64,000 nt of DNA from Plotosus lineatus. Its lineage: Eukaryota > Chordata > Actinopteri > Siluriformes > Plotosidae. Position numbers and translations under genes: made by a program. Below the pieces are notes generated by a model. It saw only the letters and a program-made list of their open reading frames with translations. It was not told where the DNA came from and searched no databases. Shown piece by piece: positions 31,180 to 57,369 of the stretch; position 1 is the stretch's first letter; the number at the start of each line of letters is the position of its first letter. The DNA lies in the NCBI GenBank assembly GCA_024760905.1, contig CM045751.1, positions 15,539,001 to 15,603,000 on the forward strand, written 5' to 3'.

Positions 31180-32054
31180 CAGTGGTACCTCACCTTACGA
31201 AATTAATCCGTTCCAGAGCCTTTTTCGTAACCTGGATTTTTCATAAGTCCAACCGCATTTTACATGTAAAACACGAGATTCGTTCCAAGGCCCCCGATAT
31301 ACTACCCTTTAAAAATTATAAAAGCATACCTTTTAAGGCACTTACTTTGTGTTGAACATGTCTTCTTAGCATAGTCATAATCTTACAAATGTTTCTGCAA
31401 GGTTAAAAGCCTTAGCCAAAAAATAGTTGCAATGAGCACACTCGAAAAACTCATGAACAAGCTGCTGCTCAAGGGAGCTGCGTCATCCTTCCTAGCCAAT
31501 GGGAGGCCAGAGGGGTGAGATGTTGGGAGATAGCCAATGGGAGGGAGCTGCATCATGCTTCCTAGCCAATGGGAGGCCAGTGGGACGGAATGTTGGGACA
31601 TAGTCAATGAGACGGCAACTCGTGCATTGTTTGAATTTTTTTAATTGACCATGTCTTCCTGCAGAGTTATAATCTTACAAATGTTTATGCAAGGTTAAAA
31701 GCCTGAGCCAAAAAATAAAGTTGCAATGAGCACACTTGAAAAACTCATGAAACAAGCTGCTGCTCAAATGAGCTGCATCATCCCTCCTAGCCACTGGGAG
31801 GCCAGTGGGGCGGGATGTTGGGAGATAGCCAATGGGAGGGAGCTGCGTCGTCTCTCCTCGCCAATGAGAGGCCAGCGGGGCAGGATGTTGGAAGACAGTC
31901 AATGGGAGAGCAGCCCGTGCATTGTTTGAATGTTTGAATGGCGCGTTTCGTAAGAAAGAACTTGTTTCGTATACAGAGACAAAAAATTTTGGAAAATGTT
32001 TTTCCTAACCTGGATTTTTTGTTTGCTGGGACTATCGTAAGGCGAGGTACCACT
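31180..32054. mobile_element. Tigger/pogo-like MITE with internal tandem repeats
   Basis: TA-flanked (31178-31179, 32055-32056), with ends CAGTGGTACCTCACCTTACG and GTAAGGCGAGGTACCACTG. The interior holds a partial duplication: TAATCTTACAAATGTTT..GCAAGGTTAAAAGCCT occurs near 31380 and 31670. It also has repeated units of GCCAATGGGAGGCCAGNGGG with GGATGTTGGGAGATAG, each bringing an inverted CCAAT-box match. Relatives lie at 38450, 42747 and (truncated) 37750. Confidence 0.9.
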
Positions 32055-32212
32055 GTATTACCATATTAATGGGATTGAATGTCTGAGTGATGGTAACTTC
32101 TACTCTTGCTCCAATCCAAACTGTCACTTGTTTCAAGCTATAAAACAACATTTTTAACAAATTTTTCACAACATAAAAATAATTAATTGTACCATATGCT
32201 TTACTCATTTGG

Positions 32213-32571
32213 CTGTCTGTCTGTCTCCCTTTTGGCTTTTTCCCTTTTACTCGGGAGTCGCCACAGCGAATCACCTGATTCGCATGTTTGATTTGGCAGA
32301 GGTTTTTACGTCGGATGCCCTTCCTGTCACAACCCTTTTTAGCAAGGGACAGAAACAAGCTGACGACTTTGCAGCTACTCTTTACGAAAGTCAGCAATGG
32401 TTCTTTTACATGCCTCTCACCATAGACAGTGACAGACATGGCCCGCCTTTGATAACTCAGTTAGCTGCACTTGGGGGGGACAGTGACAACCCTGTGGAGA
32501 GTGGGACTTGAACCCCCAACCTTTGGATCAGCGATCCAGGGCCCTATACCACTAGACCACCACTGCCCCCA
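32213..32571 (-). repeat. tRNA-derived SINE, type B, tail form 2, full length
   Basis: A complete copy with a 14-bp duplication CTTTACTCATTTGG on both sides (32199-32212, 32572-32585). On the - strand it has the head GGCAGTGGTGGTCTAGTGGT, the common body, then the form 2 tail with GACAGGAAGGGCATCCGACG and GCGACTCCCGAGTAAAAGGG. Confidence 0.92.
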
Positions 32572-32585
32572 CTTTACTCATTTGG

Positions 32586-33339
32586 CGAGAAAGACTTTTA
32601 ATCCATCATCTAACCTGGAATTAAGTTTATTCAGCAGAATGGCATTTGCTACCATTGGTGATATTGGGTTTCCATTCAAGAAATCTTAGTTCAATATCAT
32701 AACACTTTTAGACAATATTAAAACTTTGGGGAGAGGCAGTCATAAAGTGATGGTTACATGATGGTATGTCATTTATGGTGTCATCAAAATGAATTCACAC
32801 TAAAACCTTGTATCCGGTGAACGTAATTTTTTCAGCGCTCCTCTTCTATCCAGTGTCTAAATCTTTGAATTAGTTCGTTTTACATATTTTAATATCTCAA
32901 AAGTAAGTGACACCATGAATTCTATTATTTTTGAATCTTAACATTTGTGGCATTTGGAAGACACCCTCATCCAGAGCAAATTACAGAAGTGCTTTAAATC
33001 ACTTTCACTGAGTACATTCTGATTCTGTTTCCCGATTATATTAGTCAAATATGCCATCAGGTTAATGGATTTTTTTTATTGTTGTGATTATTATTTTAAA
33101 TATTATCCACTGAGAATGAATACCCCTCATTTCCCATTAACAAAGCAATCATATTCTGTTGTTCGCATGTAATTTAATGCGATAGTCGAAGGGAATATAA
33201 CACACGTACGTACATATAAGGATTACACGGAACAAACATTGTGTCCATGTGTAAAATTATTTGTAGATATCAATTAAAAATCCTCAATGCAGAATAATAT
33301 GTACCTAATTATGATAAATTAAAAACTATTTTGAATGTA
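32586..33339. other. Upstream flank of KMT5B, no gene
   Basis: Only a short repeat fragment is visible at 32944-33010 (TTTGGAAGACACCCTCATCC, AGAGCAAATTACAGAAG), a sequence common at the ends of fish repeats. Otherwise plain AT-rich DNA. Confidence 0.45.
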
Positions 33340-33788
33340 TTGTGTAAAAAACAAAAACATGCGCGTAGGAATATGGGACCTGGCAACCCGCTTTAAAAGG
33401 ACTGCGGTTTGTTTTCACGGAACTACTTTCGTGTACCTCCGAGTACAACGTAGTAGTTCTTAACCGACTATTTTTATCGCTTATATTACTGTTATTTTGG
33501 TAATTACACCAATAATAATGAATTTATTATTTCCTGAAGTTTTTGTTTGCTTGAGTTATCTTCATCTTTTTGAGAAAATGAAAAACAGTCAGCTTCAGTT
33601 TTCGACACCGAATTGTTGTGCGGCCTTTTCTTTTTCATAGACGTCCGCCATCTTGAATTTTAATGTTGATGTTTTAGTGTTAGCTAAGTTAGATATATGT
33701 TCATCATCTTTTTTCGGATTTTAATTGCTTTTAATTTGGACCACTGCAAACGGTTCAGGCCTGATTCGCAATGGCAGCCAATGACTAA
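33340..33788 (+). promoter_or_regulatory. kmt5b: Probable KMT5B promoter and 5' UTR exon
   Basis: A GC-richer block holds a strong YY1-type element CCGCCATCTTG at 33645-33655, typical of TATA-less housekeeping promoters, followed by a possible non-coding exon. An ATG at 33771 in good context (GCAATGG) opens a 5-codon uORF (MAAND) whose TAA is the last codon before a GTGAGT donor at 33789. The next coding exon is 1.6 kb downstream. The transcription start is not visible. Confidence 0.45.
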
Positions 33789-35403
33789 GTGAGTATTTTA
33801 TTTCTACGATTTTTAAAATGGCAACTTAGCCAGGTAGCTAGCCTTGGAAGCTAACTGTAATTAGCTTGCTAATACTCTAAAATGTTTAGCCACCGATCGG
33901 TGATGTTCATGTTTATTTTAAATCATAATCAATGTAGGTCTTAAAAAACGATATTTACTGGACACTAATCTTGATTAATGCCGTAATAAAAACTGTGGCT
34001 GGAGTGGTTAGCCGGTATCCAGCTAGCTAAGCTAACCGGCTTGCCAGTTAACTTTTTTAAATGCTCAAAATAGATAAGATCTATTTTTCAGTAGGTACAA
34101 GTTCAAGTTTAAAATTTGGATGGTAAACAATATCATAAAATATATTTTATTTATTTATTATTGCTTTTAAAGACTAGAAACAATTCTGGGATAATTCAGA
34201 ACTAACAAGATAACCATAGCTATTTAGCTTTTAAATTTGAGATACCCGAAGAACAACTTTCGTTTCATCACCACAAAGTCCATCAAGTTTATGATATTTA
34301 GTTTTATTTGTCAGTTAATTACATACACAACTAGTTGGGGTTCACTATCGAAATAAAATGCCAGTTTGTTGAGTGTATTTGACCTGTTTGAAAAGGGTGG
34401 AGGAGTTTCTTTGGTGTTCGATAAATGTTTATCTAGAACAAAACGTTATCTAAATACTAAGTTCTATCTTTATGTACGTCATTTTAAACCCTTAAAGATT
34501 TATTTTTTAAGCTTAAGAATAAAATCGAGACACCTGTATGTCTCAACAATATGCCAGGAATAGCAATATTCATGACTATGCAAATTAGCCCACGCCCATA
34601 CGTGACAAAGCTTTAATAATCTAGCGAGGTATTTATTTAGCTGACTTTGTTGTCTTCTGTGTGTTTTATTAAACACAAGGGCAACTCCACTGTAACCTGA
34701 AGTGTAATTTGCATAAGCAGTAATGCAAAAAAAAAAAAGACCCATATCATTTACTGCGAACAGATATTTTGTGAGAAGAAACCATTTAAATTTGAAAGAC
34801 TTTAACATTAGAACAAATTATTGTGTGAAAATTGTGAGTGAAATTCAAGCAATTTAGTAATTGCATCAAATAGTAATGGACATGTTGTTAAGTATCATGT
34901 AACATTAACTTCCAAAATAAAAATCCACAATTCCAAGAAACTTTAAATTAATTTCGTATTTTATTGGACCAAATAATACCTAATCATCACTTAATTCTTT
35001 ATAAAATACAAAACTCATTTCAAGTTTTTATAATCAGAATAATTAATTGGCATAACTGACATGGCATTACTGATTTTATATTAGTATTAAGCTTCATACT
35101 CATTGATGGCCGCCAGTCCTGTGACATGCATGTTCAGTAAATATCTTGTAATTTTTTTTTTTTTTTAACAACAAATAATTCAAGGTGTTCTCACAATTTT
35201 TTCAGAATTAATCATTTTAGTTATCACAAGTGAACTTTTGAATGTAATTTCCTATAACCTAATTGTTCCAGGACAGGCCAAAATTTTTTGTTCATCACTA
35301 ACAATTTTTATTTTTATTTTTTGCATTAAATGTTGATGAAACTCTCAACCATCTCTTTTATAGTACAGAGACTCAATGCGACTGATGCAGGCACTTTGCT
35401 GGT

Positions 35404-47726
<12,323 letters not shown>

Positions 47727-49565
47727 CCTTTTGACTCGCATGTAAATACACTTCAGGTTAACATGTCACTGAAAAAAAACAAACAAACAAAAAAAAACAT
47801 AAAGAATCACTTGGGTGGGGTTTTCTCAAGAGATCTAATCTCTCTTCAGCGTATCTGTAGTACATCTGATTACTCAGGCTTCGAATTTCGGTGTTTCTGT
47901 AAACAACAACAAAAACAACAACAAAAAAAAAGAAAACTAAAATGGTTGTCTGTGGGTAGGTGTTGCGTGAGTGAAAAATGTAAATTAAAAGTAGAAGCCG
48001 CTTTACAGGAAACACTAATGATTTGAGGATTAGACAGATGGGAGATGTTTGCGGTCTTGCAATAGGATATGCAAATTTTTAACCAAATACAAATATAATT
48101 GTCCTGGATGATGTTCAATGCGAGTTCATCGAAGCAGAAGTGGAACTTACGGTCGAAGTGCTCTTTACAATTTAGCATTAAAGGCTACGGAAACGCATGA
48201 GATGGAAGCTTTTCGGTTGTGAGGTTATTCTTTATATTAGGCAAAATCTAAACAAACTTTTGATGATGTAAAAAATGTAGCGATGCAGTGAAAAGTACTT
48301 TCTGTAAACTTTCCTGAATGATATTGCGTCAAAGCCTCGGATCTCCGCTGCTCCTTTTATACATTAGCACAAAAATGTTAAGTCTTTGTATCGTTCTCGC
48401 ATTTAAAAAAATTAGTGTAAATTTTTTAGTATTTGGTTATTTATTAATTCTATATAAAATAAGCGTATATTTATACTAGCATTGCACAAGTAAACATTAC
48501 CATTCCACATGATGGGAATGAAAACAGGCTTCTTAGATGATGAAATACAAATATGCAGTATTTTTTTTCCCTGAATGATGTTTGATGTAAAATTCGATAT
48601 TATTTCGATAGGAAACTTTGGGTAACGTTTAAAATTTTATTCATGTTCTTGACAGTCAGGGAAAGTGCTCATCCTTACTTTCAGAGATCACAAGGTTGAA
48701 TCAGATCATGGTACAGTACACCAGTAATCTGTGGTTTCAGAATGGGAGGGGCATAGTCTCACTCCTTTTGTCAATCCCAGCAACACTAGCCAATCCCAGG
48801 GATGTATGTTAAAGAGGGTGGATATGGTTTTGCAGCAGCATATGATGAAACAATTCAGAAAAGCAAGTGCTCAAAGATGAGATATGTCAACGTATGTTTT
48901 AGGCGAAGACCAACACCTACCCTTAGACCTGCCTTATGGTGATTATTTTTTATTTTTATTTTTTTTTTTGGCATCAAGTAATTGTATGTTTGTTTGTTTT
49001 TTGTCTTTTCTGTGTAAGAAACTGTAGAAATTCCTGTCTGTAGTAATCATGCATTATAGATACATTAGAGAGAAAGGGGATTAGATAATTTCTTGAATTA
49101 AAGTATGTATATTGTTAAAAATGCACCTAAAACAAATATTGTATTGGATCTTGTAAATATTTTGTATAGTAATATTTGCGTGACATCAGTCTGCTGGAAT
49201 CATTCGAAGAATTCAATCTGATGACTCGTAGCACCATAGGACCCCCCCCCCCCCCACGCATGGATATGCTTTTGTGCGCTGTCGTATTGTAAGCGTATCT
49301 ACGTAGCACAGAACTGATATTGCTTTTTTTTTTTTAAATATTTTTTTTTTTCCCTGAAATGTAATTGGTGCTGATTCTCTTCTCCATGGCGTCTGAGTGA
49401 GCCGGTCATGGCGAGAAATGATTTTGTGAATTATAATATATGGTGTAGGATTTGTGATATGGCAGACTTTGATGCCATAGGTGCTCATACGTTCATACTT
49501 CTGTGAATTTATCACCATCAGGTAACATTCCACACAGGTTTTTGCTTTGTTTTGGGTTTTTTTGG

Positions 49566-49604
<39 letters not shown>

Positions 49605-50220
49605 AACCACATTTCAACTCAACTCCTTGATAAACTGCTGGGTCTCAAGCGCACCTCCATATACAGTACTGAGCATATTTCATAAATATTCATGTATGGC
49701 TTTATCATTTGTCATGATGGAAAATGGGGGCATATGAGCATGATTTTGTAAGCGTTAAATGATCATGTTCTCATTCGATACCTCTTCCCTGTAAATGTTA
49801 AGCCTAATAATAGCATTAATCGTTGCAAAGTCGTATGTTTTTCTTAGTGTGATGAAAGAAAGAAAATAGTTCACAGAGACCGCTTTTGAAAATGCACAGA
49901 AAACATATCATCACACACTCAGCGATCAGAAATGTCTTTAATTAAAATGACTGGGGATGCTGTTAAAGGAAAATAATCAACATTTAGGTGGTGTAAAGCA
50001 GCACAGCCAGAACGGTGTGGAAATATACCGAGTGATATCCTGACAATTAATTTATTCCCTGCAATCAAGTTGTACATGACCTGATGTAGCTATTAACCAT
50101 GTGTGTTGGGAGTGGGCGGAATGAGTATTTTATTACATCCACTTGATTTGTAAGAAGCGATTTTATTCAATTCAAGTTCATTTCTGCATTCCAGGCTACG
50201 TAACATGTCGAACAAATAAA
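47727..50220 (+). other. KMT5B 3' UTR and downstream
   Basis: No coding frame. T tracts lie at 49570-49604 and 50328-50351 and a C run at 49242-49255. Possible polyadenylation signals include AATAAA at 50215-50220. The true end of the transcript cannot be fixed by eye. Confidence 0.4.
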
Positions 50221-50783
50221 CACAAACAAACCAACAAATTGACAGTTTATTTTGTGCAAAGTTCTATAATAATTATTAAATGTCACAAAAAATACATCCT
50301 TGACATCAAATGTGGGGACTTAGGGGTTTTTTTTTTTTTTTTTTTTTTTTTGTTTGTTTGTTTGGGTTTTAAGTCATTATCAGATCGTGTAGGGAATTGC
50401 AGCGTCATTGTTTTTCTGTACTCCAGGAATATGAGTTGATATTCTAGTAAAGGAGTCAATCAGAACACACAAGCTCTCTTATCCAGTGGGTTTGGCTATA
50501 ATGAAGTTGATTATTTTCCATTAATATCACTTCCTAAGTCTTTTCCTCCTCTTAATCCATAGCAGTCAGCAATTACGTTTATTTCTAAAATTTGACACAT
50601 CATACTTTATATAAAAGAATGACAATTCAAAACAAGTAAGTTGTTGTTTTCATGAGGGTTACAGCAGCTGCAAACTGTTGGTCCCTTATCAGGACATAAA
50701 ATGTCAAGAGTAATCGCTTCTGTCCTGAAGAATTATGAAAACATAATTGTTCTTGAAACTGGAGACTCCTTCCACATACAAAT

Positions 50784-52366
50784 TGGATTCGCAAAAAAGT
50801 TGGCACACTGAACAAATTGTGAATAAAAACTGAATGCAATGATGTGTAAGTGCCAAATTTCAATATTTTATTCCGAATAGAACGTAGATGACTGGGTCAA
50901 AAGTTTAAACTGAGAAAATGTATCATTTTAAAGGAAAAATATTTTGATTTTAAATTTCACAGTGTCAACAAATCTCAAAAAAGTTGGGACAAAGACGTTT
51001 TCACCACTGTGAGGCGTCCCCTCTTCTTCTTACAACAGTCTGCAAATGTCTAGGGACCAAGGAGACAAGTTTCTCAAGTTTAGAAATATGAATACTGTCC
51101 CATTCTTGTGTAATACAGGCCTCGAACTGTTCAACTGTCTTGGGCCTTCTGTGTTGCACCTTCCTCTTTATGATGCACCAAATGTTCTCTATTGGTGAAA
51201 GATCTGGACCGCAGTCTGGCCATCTCAATACCCGGATCCTTTTCCTACGCAGCCATGATGTTGTAATTAATGCTGCATGTGGTCTGGCATTATCATGTTG
51301 AAAAATGCAAGGTCTTCTCTGAAAGAGACGATGTCTGGATGGGAGCATATTTTGTTCTAGAGCCTGAATATACCTTTCTGCATTGACGGTGCCTTTCCAG
51401 ATGTGCAAGCTGCCCGTGCCTCACGCACTCGTGCAACCCCATACCATCTCAGATGCAAGATTCTGATCTGAGCGCTGATAACAACTTGGGTTGTCCTTGT
51501 CGTCTTTAGTCTGGATGGCATGGGGTCCTAGTTTTCCATAAAGAACTTTGAATCGTGGTTCGTCTGACCACAGAACAGTTTTCCACTTTGCCACATTCCA
51601 TTTTAAATGACCCCTGGCCCAGAGAAACCGCCTGTGCTTCTGGGTCCTGTTTAGAAATGGCTTCTTCTTTGTACTGTAGAGTTTCAGCTATCAACGGTGG
51701 ATGGCACGGTGGATTGTGTTCACCGACGATGGTTTCTGGAAGTATCGTTGAGCCGATTCTGTGATTTCCCTTACGGTAGCATTCCTGTTTGTGGTGCAGT
51801 GCCGTTTAAGGGCCCGAAGATCACGGGCATCCAGTACGGTTTTTCAGCCTTGACCCTTATGCGCAGAGATTGTTCCAGATTCTTTGGATAATTTACTGTA
51901 GATGATGATGATGATGATGATGACTTGAAACTCTGCAATTTTTCACTGGGAAACACCTTTTTGATATTTCTCCACTACCTTTCTGTGCAACATTGGGGGA
52001 ATTGGTGATCGTCTGCCCATCTTCGTTTCTGAGAGACACTGCCACTCTGAGAAGCTCTTTTTATACTCAGCCATTTGCCGATGGACCTCATTAGTGGTAA
52101 TTGGTCTTCCACCTGTTCGTTATAAGTGCAATTGACTTTTCCAGCCTCTTATCGCTACATGTGCCAATTATTTTTGAGATTTGTTGACACCATGAAATTT
52201 AAAATCAACATATTTTATTCTTACGATGTTACATTTCTTCAGTTTAAACTTTTGACCTGCCATCTCTGTTCTATTATAAATAAAATATTGAAATTTGGCA
52301 CTTCCACACCATTGCATTCAGTGTTTATTCACAATTTGTATAGTGTGCCAACTTTTTTGGAATCCA
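50784..52366 (-). mobile_element. Tc1-like transposon with broken transposase
   Basis: The inverted ends are TTGGATTCGCAAAAAAGTTG and CAACTTTTTTGGAATCCAG; arms of roughly 200 bp share AATATTGAAATTTGGCACTT. On the - strand an intact C-terminal part at 51001-51408 reads NAERYIQALEQNMLPSRHRL, CIFQHDNARPHAA (second Asp) and DCGPDLSPIENIWCIIKRKV (third acidic residue). Upstream parts at 51500-51960 are frameshifted, and a GAT repeat at 51899-51922 is inserted. Confidence 0.92.
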
Positions 52367-54291
52367 GTCTCTATCTCAAAGAAACATCTCATCACAGATA
52401 AACATTGAGACGCTTTTGTTATACAGGCACGTGTCAATGAGATTTACTTCCTGCTGCGCTAAACGTTAAAGCCGCTGTTATAAACTAAACAAATCCATAC
52501 CCTCCGACCAATCAGAGTCCATAAATGAACAGCGCTGTCATTCATGACAACTCAGAAGAGGACTTATTCCTCTGATAGCACAAGATGCCTTGCGTATTGG
52601 CCCTGACATGTCCAGTTGTTCCTCTGCTGGTGGATACGATAGAACATATCATATCACGCTTAGAGATGAACGCATCACCCGCAGTTGGGAGCTGGACTCC
52701 TGTCTTCCCACATATATTAACCCCCTCTCCTCATATCGTTACCATTTCTCAGCCCTGTAAAGTTCAGATTCCAGCTCTGACTCCAACTGTATATAGTTGT
52801 TTATAAGGGGATGGGGTACAATTTGAATAGAAAAACAAATGTGGCAAATGTGCAAAGAGTGTCCACTATTTAAATCTCATTTTTATTTAACATTTTTGAA
52901 TACTTGAAATGAAGATAAAGTCCCATTGAGGAAAGTAAAAGCTGTTCAATGTCCTGCTGTGACTGTGTCTCAGTGTCTGGGTTGTTTACACATCTCAAGG
53001 TTTCTTTAATGGAGGCGGAGTCAGATTTTTAAAGACTCCTGAAGAACAGAGTTTTGATTCGAGATATTTCTTTTTGTCTAAGTGAGTATCAGCGTATTTA
53101 AATGCTAAGGGGAAACAAAACCCTGCTGCTGGAGATTTTATATTCAATAGTATTTTTATATATCATGTATTTGTGTATGAGAAGCACACAAAAAAATAAA
53201 GATGGAAAACAAGCATTAATGAAGGGGAAAAATCTAAGAGAAATTAAAAACAATAAAATAAAATGCCAACAATAGAAAGTAATATAAAGTGTGAAATGAA
53301 AACATAAGTAAATAACAGTAGTAAAAAAAAATACAAATTACTGAAGTATAAACAAAAGGAACGTAAATAATACAGTAATGTGAAAAAGGGAACGTTTTCA
53401 GAACAAGAAGGAAAAAGAATGATAAAACATAATGTTCTTTGGAGTAGGGTTTTTTTTTTTTTTTTTTTTAAGTGATTTTTATATTGGTATATCGCAAATC
53501 GTAATGACATCAGCCAATCACCAGCATTGCTCAATTATTTAAATACTTTGAATGTGTGTCCACCCCGATCTGCCTCTTAACTTTAAAGAAAGAAGGTTTT
53601 CTTGCAGTGTACAGGTTTGTTAGTAATAAGATATGATTTTCTGTGAATCGCCCCAGTTTAGTTTTCAACCCACCGCAGTGATGTCATCAGTGGGTGCTTT
53701 ATGTCACCAAAGTGTGTTATTTACTTTATCAACATTTAAGCTTTAAAATGTGCTTGTAGGAGAAATCCAAAGTTAATATACTGAACTGTTTTGCGGTTTG
53801 TTAACTGTTCGGAGGAAATGTGGTAGGAACCCAGTAAAGCATCATGAGCATGAAAAACAGTATCATTCATCTCTTACATAGCTTTCCATGAGCTTTATGT
53901 GGGTGTAATAATGTGCATAATTTATTTTTAATAAGTGAGAAATGCCCAGGGGAATACAGATTAAAAAAAGAAAGAAAAACGCTGAAAATAAGAAAAAGAT
54001 TGAGTGAAAAAATTTGAAAACAAAGGAAAAATAAAGGAATAATGTGAACTAGACTCAATAAATAAGAAAAAAATTAGTGAAAATGTGAAAGATCAGAAAG
54101 GAAACTGCAAATAGAAAAAAAAAAAATTAAGAATGAAGATGAAACAAATAATATAATTGCAGATAGAAGTCAGGATATGTTCTTCATGAACCTAATTATC
54201 ATCATATTAATATTCAGCCTTGATTTCTTTGAACTCATCATAGACATAAAATTCAGAGCAGTTTTGTTTTCAGAAAACTAAATACACAATT
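52367..54291. other. Intergenic, no recognised gene
   Basis: AT-rich; A- and T-runs at 53452-53470 and 54113-54126. Short frames without motifs. Confidence 0.4.
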
Positions 54292-55331
54292 AAAGACGCT
54301 CCCCAACTTACGTTTTTGTTAGGTTCTGGACGGCCGAATGTAAGGTGAAAAAAAACGTAAGTTGTTACTGTATGTTCCAGTGACATATGATGCTCATACT
54401 GTACTATACATCCATAAATAACATTACCGTATCTCATAAAACACCCCTAAATCAATTATTATAAACATAACATTGCAAAATAATATCAACTACATTATAT
54501 CAAATATCAACATTGATTTCAAATAAATTAAATTCAAGCAAAATAGTTTCAAATAGATACATTTTAATCAAATTCATCAAATATCAAATACATTATCAAA
54601 TATAACCATTCGCACCATTTTAAACACAACACGCTGCAAATTTGCATTGAGCCGAGTCACTTTACATGAAGCTTAAAACAGCCAATCAACGCTTACAATA
54701 TGTGAAGCGCTCCACCGAAAGTAGTTCAGTTGCTTGTACTTGAGTCAAAGCGCGGGTTAGCCGGACTTCCGGTCTTTCAAGTGAGCGAGGGCGCCGTTGA
54801 ATACGTGTTTAGTACTCAGCCTGCACTGATGTGAATCACCAGCAGAGCGGAGAGTTCTCTTTCTTTCTGGATTCAGGTTTTCATTCACTCTCTTCGCTTA
54901 ATTGAGTATGCATGGTAGATTGCGCTTATCCAAGCAGATAGTTAATTCAGTGTTGGGAAAACCGGAAATTCCGGCATATGCCGGAAAACTTGCACCCATG
55001 CTTGTAGGCTTACGCTTCTGACCAACCATATTTGTTTAGGTTTGCAAAAGTCTGCAAAACGATGTAAACACAAAGATCACATGGACGATGTCTTAATACA
55101 AGGCAAACCTGCGGAAAACTGGGAATAAGCAGGTTCAGGTTTATGTTCAGCCTGTCGTTTGTAAACAATGAACGCAGCGTCATGTGTAAGTAGCGCATTA
55201 CGTCAGTGTACTACGTAGGCATGGCTTATACTACGTAAAGAGAGCACGCTAAACTCAATGTATAATTTTTTTTTTTTTTTTTTTTGGAAAAGAAAAGTAA
55301 AACAAATGAACGTAAGTCGGGGACGTAAGGT
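54292..55331 (-). mobile_element. Tigger/pogo relic (MVGQK family)
   Basis: Ends AGACGCTCCCCAACTTACG and CGTAAGTCGGGGACGTAAGG. On the - strand MVGQKRKPTS starts near 55028. The block that follows it (54650-55000) matches the insert in the 35.7-kb copy and not the 58-kb copy. A CGGCATATGCCGGAAAA palindrome lies at 54971. Confidence 0.8.
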
Positions 55332-55859
55332 ACATTTTTTTTTTTTTTAATGTACCTTTTTTTCCCTTCTTTTTTCAACTGAAGCAGGATAACTATATCA
55401 CATATTTCATATATGGTAACATATATAGGTAACTTACATTTTGGTAAATATATAATTTGGGAAATTCGGTAAATTAGTAAATTGTCAATTGAATTTTTTT
55501 TAAAACAAAAACTGCTCTGAGTTTCATGTTTGTGATGCTCAGTTGTAATACGTTATTTAACTGAAACGTATTCAATAAACAGCTTACAGCAATGTTGGAT
55601 GACATCACATAGTTAGACAAAAGATGTCACTGTGTTTCAGCAGACCTGCATCATTATTTACACATGGAAGTGTAGTGCTGAACCTCAGCTTAACCCAAAA
55701 ATGTGTTGAGGGGAAAAACCTTGACTGACTTGTAAAGGTAAATGGACATTGAAACAGTTTAATAGTGAAAGTTGGAACAGTTCCAAGTGCAGCTGTGAGA
55801 AAGAAGAAAACCACTTGTGAGTTATGATTAAAGTAAAAGTTTACAGTTTATTTTACAGT

Positions 55860-56320
55860 GCGTAAAAATCGGATTCTGGAGCCGTAGAAAAAGGTCATGT
55901 GATGTGATGTGATGAGTCCAGATTAGCCCTGATTCAGAACAATGGATGTGCCATTATAAGAAGGGAAGTACATGAAGTGATGTACCCATCATGCACTGCA
56001 CCAACTGTACATTAAAAAAAATTTTTTTTTTAATTTTATGTAATAGAGTATTATGATCTGGGGTGACTTTAGTTGGTCAGGTCGAGGTTCAGCAACATTC
56101 TGTGGCAATAAAATAGAGGGAGCTGATGTCCTGAATGTACGCAATGGCCAGGGTGTTCCATCAATGGACCTTTTCTTCCCTCATGGCATGGATATAAAAT
56201 GCGGATTAAAATAGTGAAAGAGTGGTTCAGGGAGAATGGAGAATTATTTCACACTGGCATCACCTGAAATAGCCCTGACCTTTACCCAGTGAAAGTGCAC
56301 GTGATGTGTCAGATAAGACT
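55860..56320 (+). mobile_element. Tc1-like transposase relic
   Basis: Fragments read IMIWGDFSWSGRGSATF, GADVLNVRNGQGVPSMDLFF, then KIVKEWFRENGELFHT in another frame, and NSPDLYPV. This is the order of a Tc1 DDE domain, with stops and frameshifts throughout. No terminal repeats were identified. Confidence 0.75.
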
Positions 56321-56564
56321 TAAAGCAGTGGTTCGAAATTGACATTTTCTTTATTTTTCAAAATGTATACGTAATTAAAAAAAAAATTTTCCTCCAGGAA
56401 TTTGATTAACAGAGCAATCCACTTGGTGGTGCTGTTCTCTTCTCGGTAACCCTTTAGTGAAGGAGATGTACAGTGTCGTAATGGTTTTGTGTTTGCGTTT
56501 CCAATGTTATGCGTTATATTCTTTCTGAGAAGTCGGCATTATTGATTCCTTTGTGATGTAGTTG

Positions 56565-56902
56565 ACAGTCTTTTTCTTCTTTTTGGAAATTTTTCCCTTT
56601 TTCAGTGGTCGCCACAGAAAATCATCTGATTCGCATGTTTGATTTGGCATAGGTTTTTATGTCGGATGCTCTTTCTGACTCAACCCTTTAGCAATGGACA
56701 AACATGCTGACGGCTTTGCAGCTCCTCTTTACGAAAGTCAGCAATGGTTCTTTTACATGAACCTCTCACCATAGACAGTGAGAGACATGACCGGCCTTTG
56801 ATAACCCAGTTAGCTGCACTTGGGGGGGGGGGGGGGGACTCGAACCCCCAACATTAGGATCAACAATCCAGTGCCGTTTACCACTAGGCCACCACTGCCC
56901 CA
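56565..56902 (-). repeat. SINE type B, tail form 2
   Basis: From CAGTGGTCGCCACAGAAAAT through TTTGATTTGGCATAGGTTTT to the head CTAGGCCACCACTGCCCC. A G run of about 15 lies at 56823-56838 inside it. Confidence 0.85.
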
Positions 56903-57369
56903 CTGTAAAAAGTAATGCTTTGTGTCTGCTGAGGGATTAGACTTTGTTATTGACTCTTTCCTGAGGCCTAAACACAATGTAAACTCTGATATGATCGAAC
57001 TCTGATTTTTCTTAAAAAGTCTCTTACCGCTCGGATTGTTTCTTACTCATGCTTGGAAATGAGGCAAGAGACGTTCCTCTCTGGATTGCACAGGACTTAT
57101 TTTTCCCCTCTCTTCCTCCTGTCTCTGTACCGAACCTGAACAAGAAACACTCTAATTCTCAATGTGTGCAGCATTATAAAAGGAAGTATTTTTTAGTATG
57201 TAGCATTATTTTTTTTTTCTATTAAGAATATCTATACGAATGTTGCATTATAAGATATTTTACTCTGATAGTCTTTAGACAGCTGCACAGAATATTAAAA
57301 TTTTGCAACTTTATTCAAAATAATTGTCAGGTGACTCATACTGATTCAATCGATTTTGTCTTGAAGGAA
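56903..57369. other. Spacer between two opposed SINEs
   Basis: No feature recognised. Confidence 0.4.

Noticed and set aside
32209..32511. 100-codon frame MAVCLSPFWLFPFYSGVATA
   Set aside because: It lies wholly within SINE B; the same peptide appears from other copies of the SINE.
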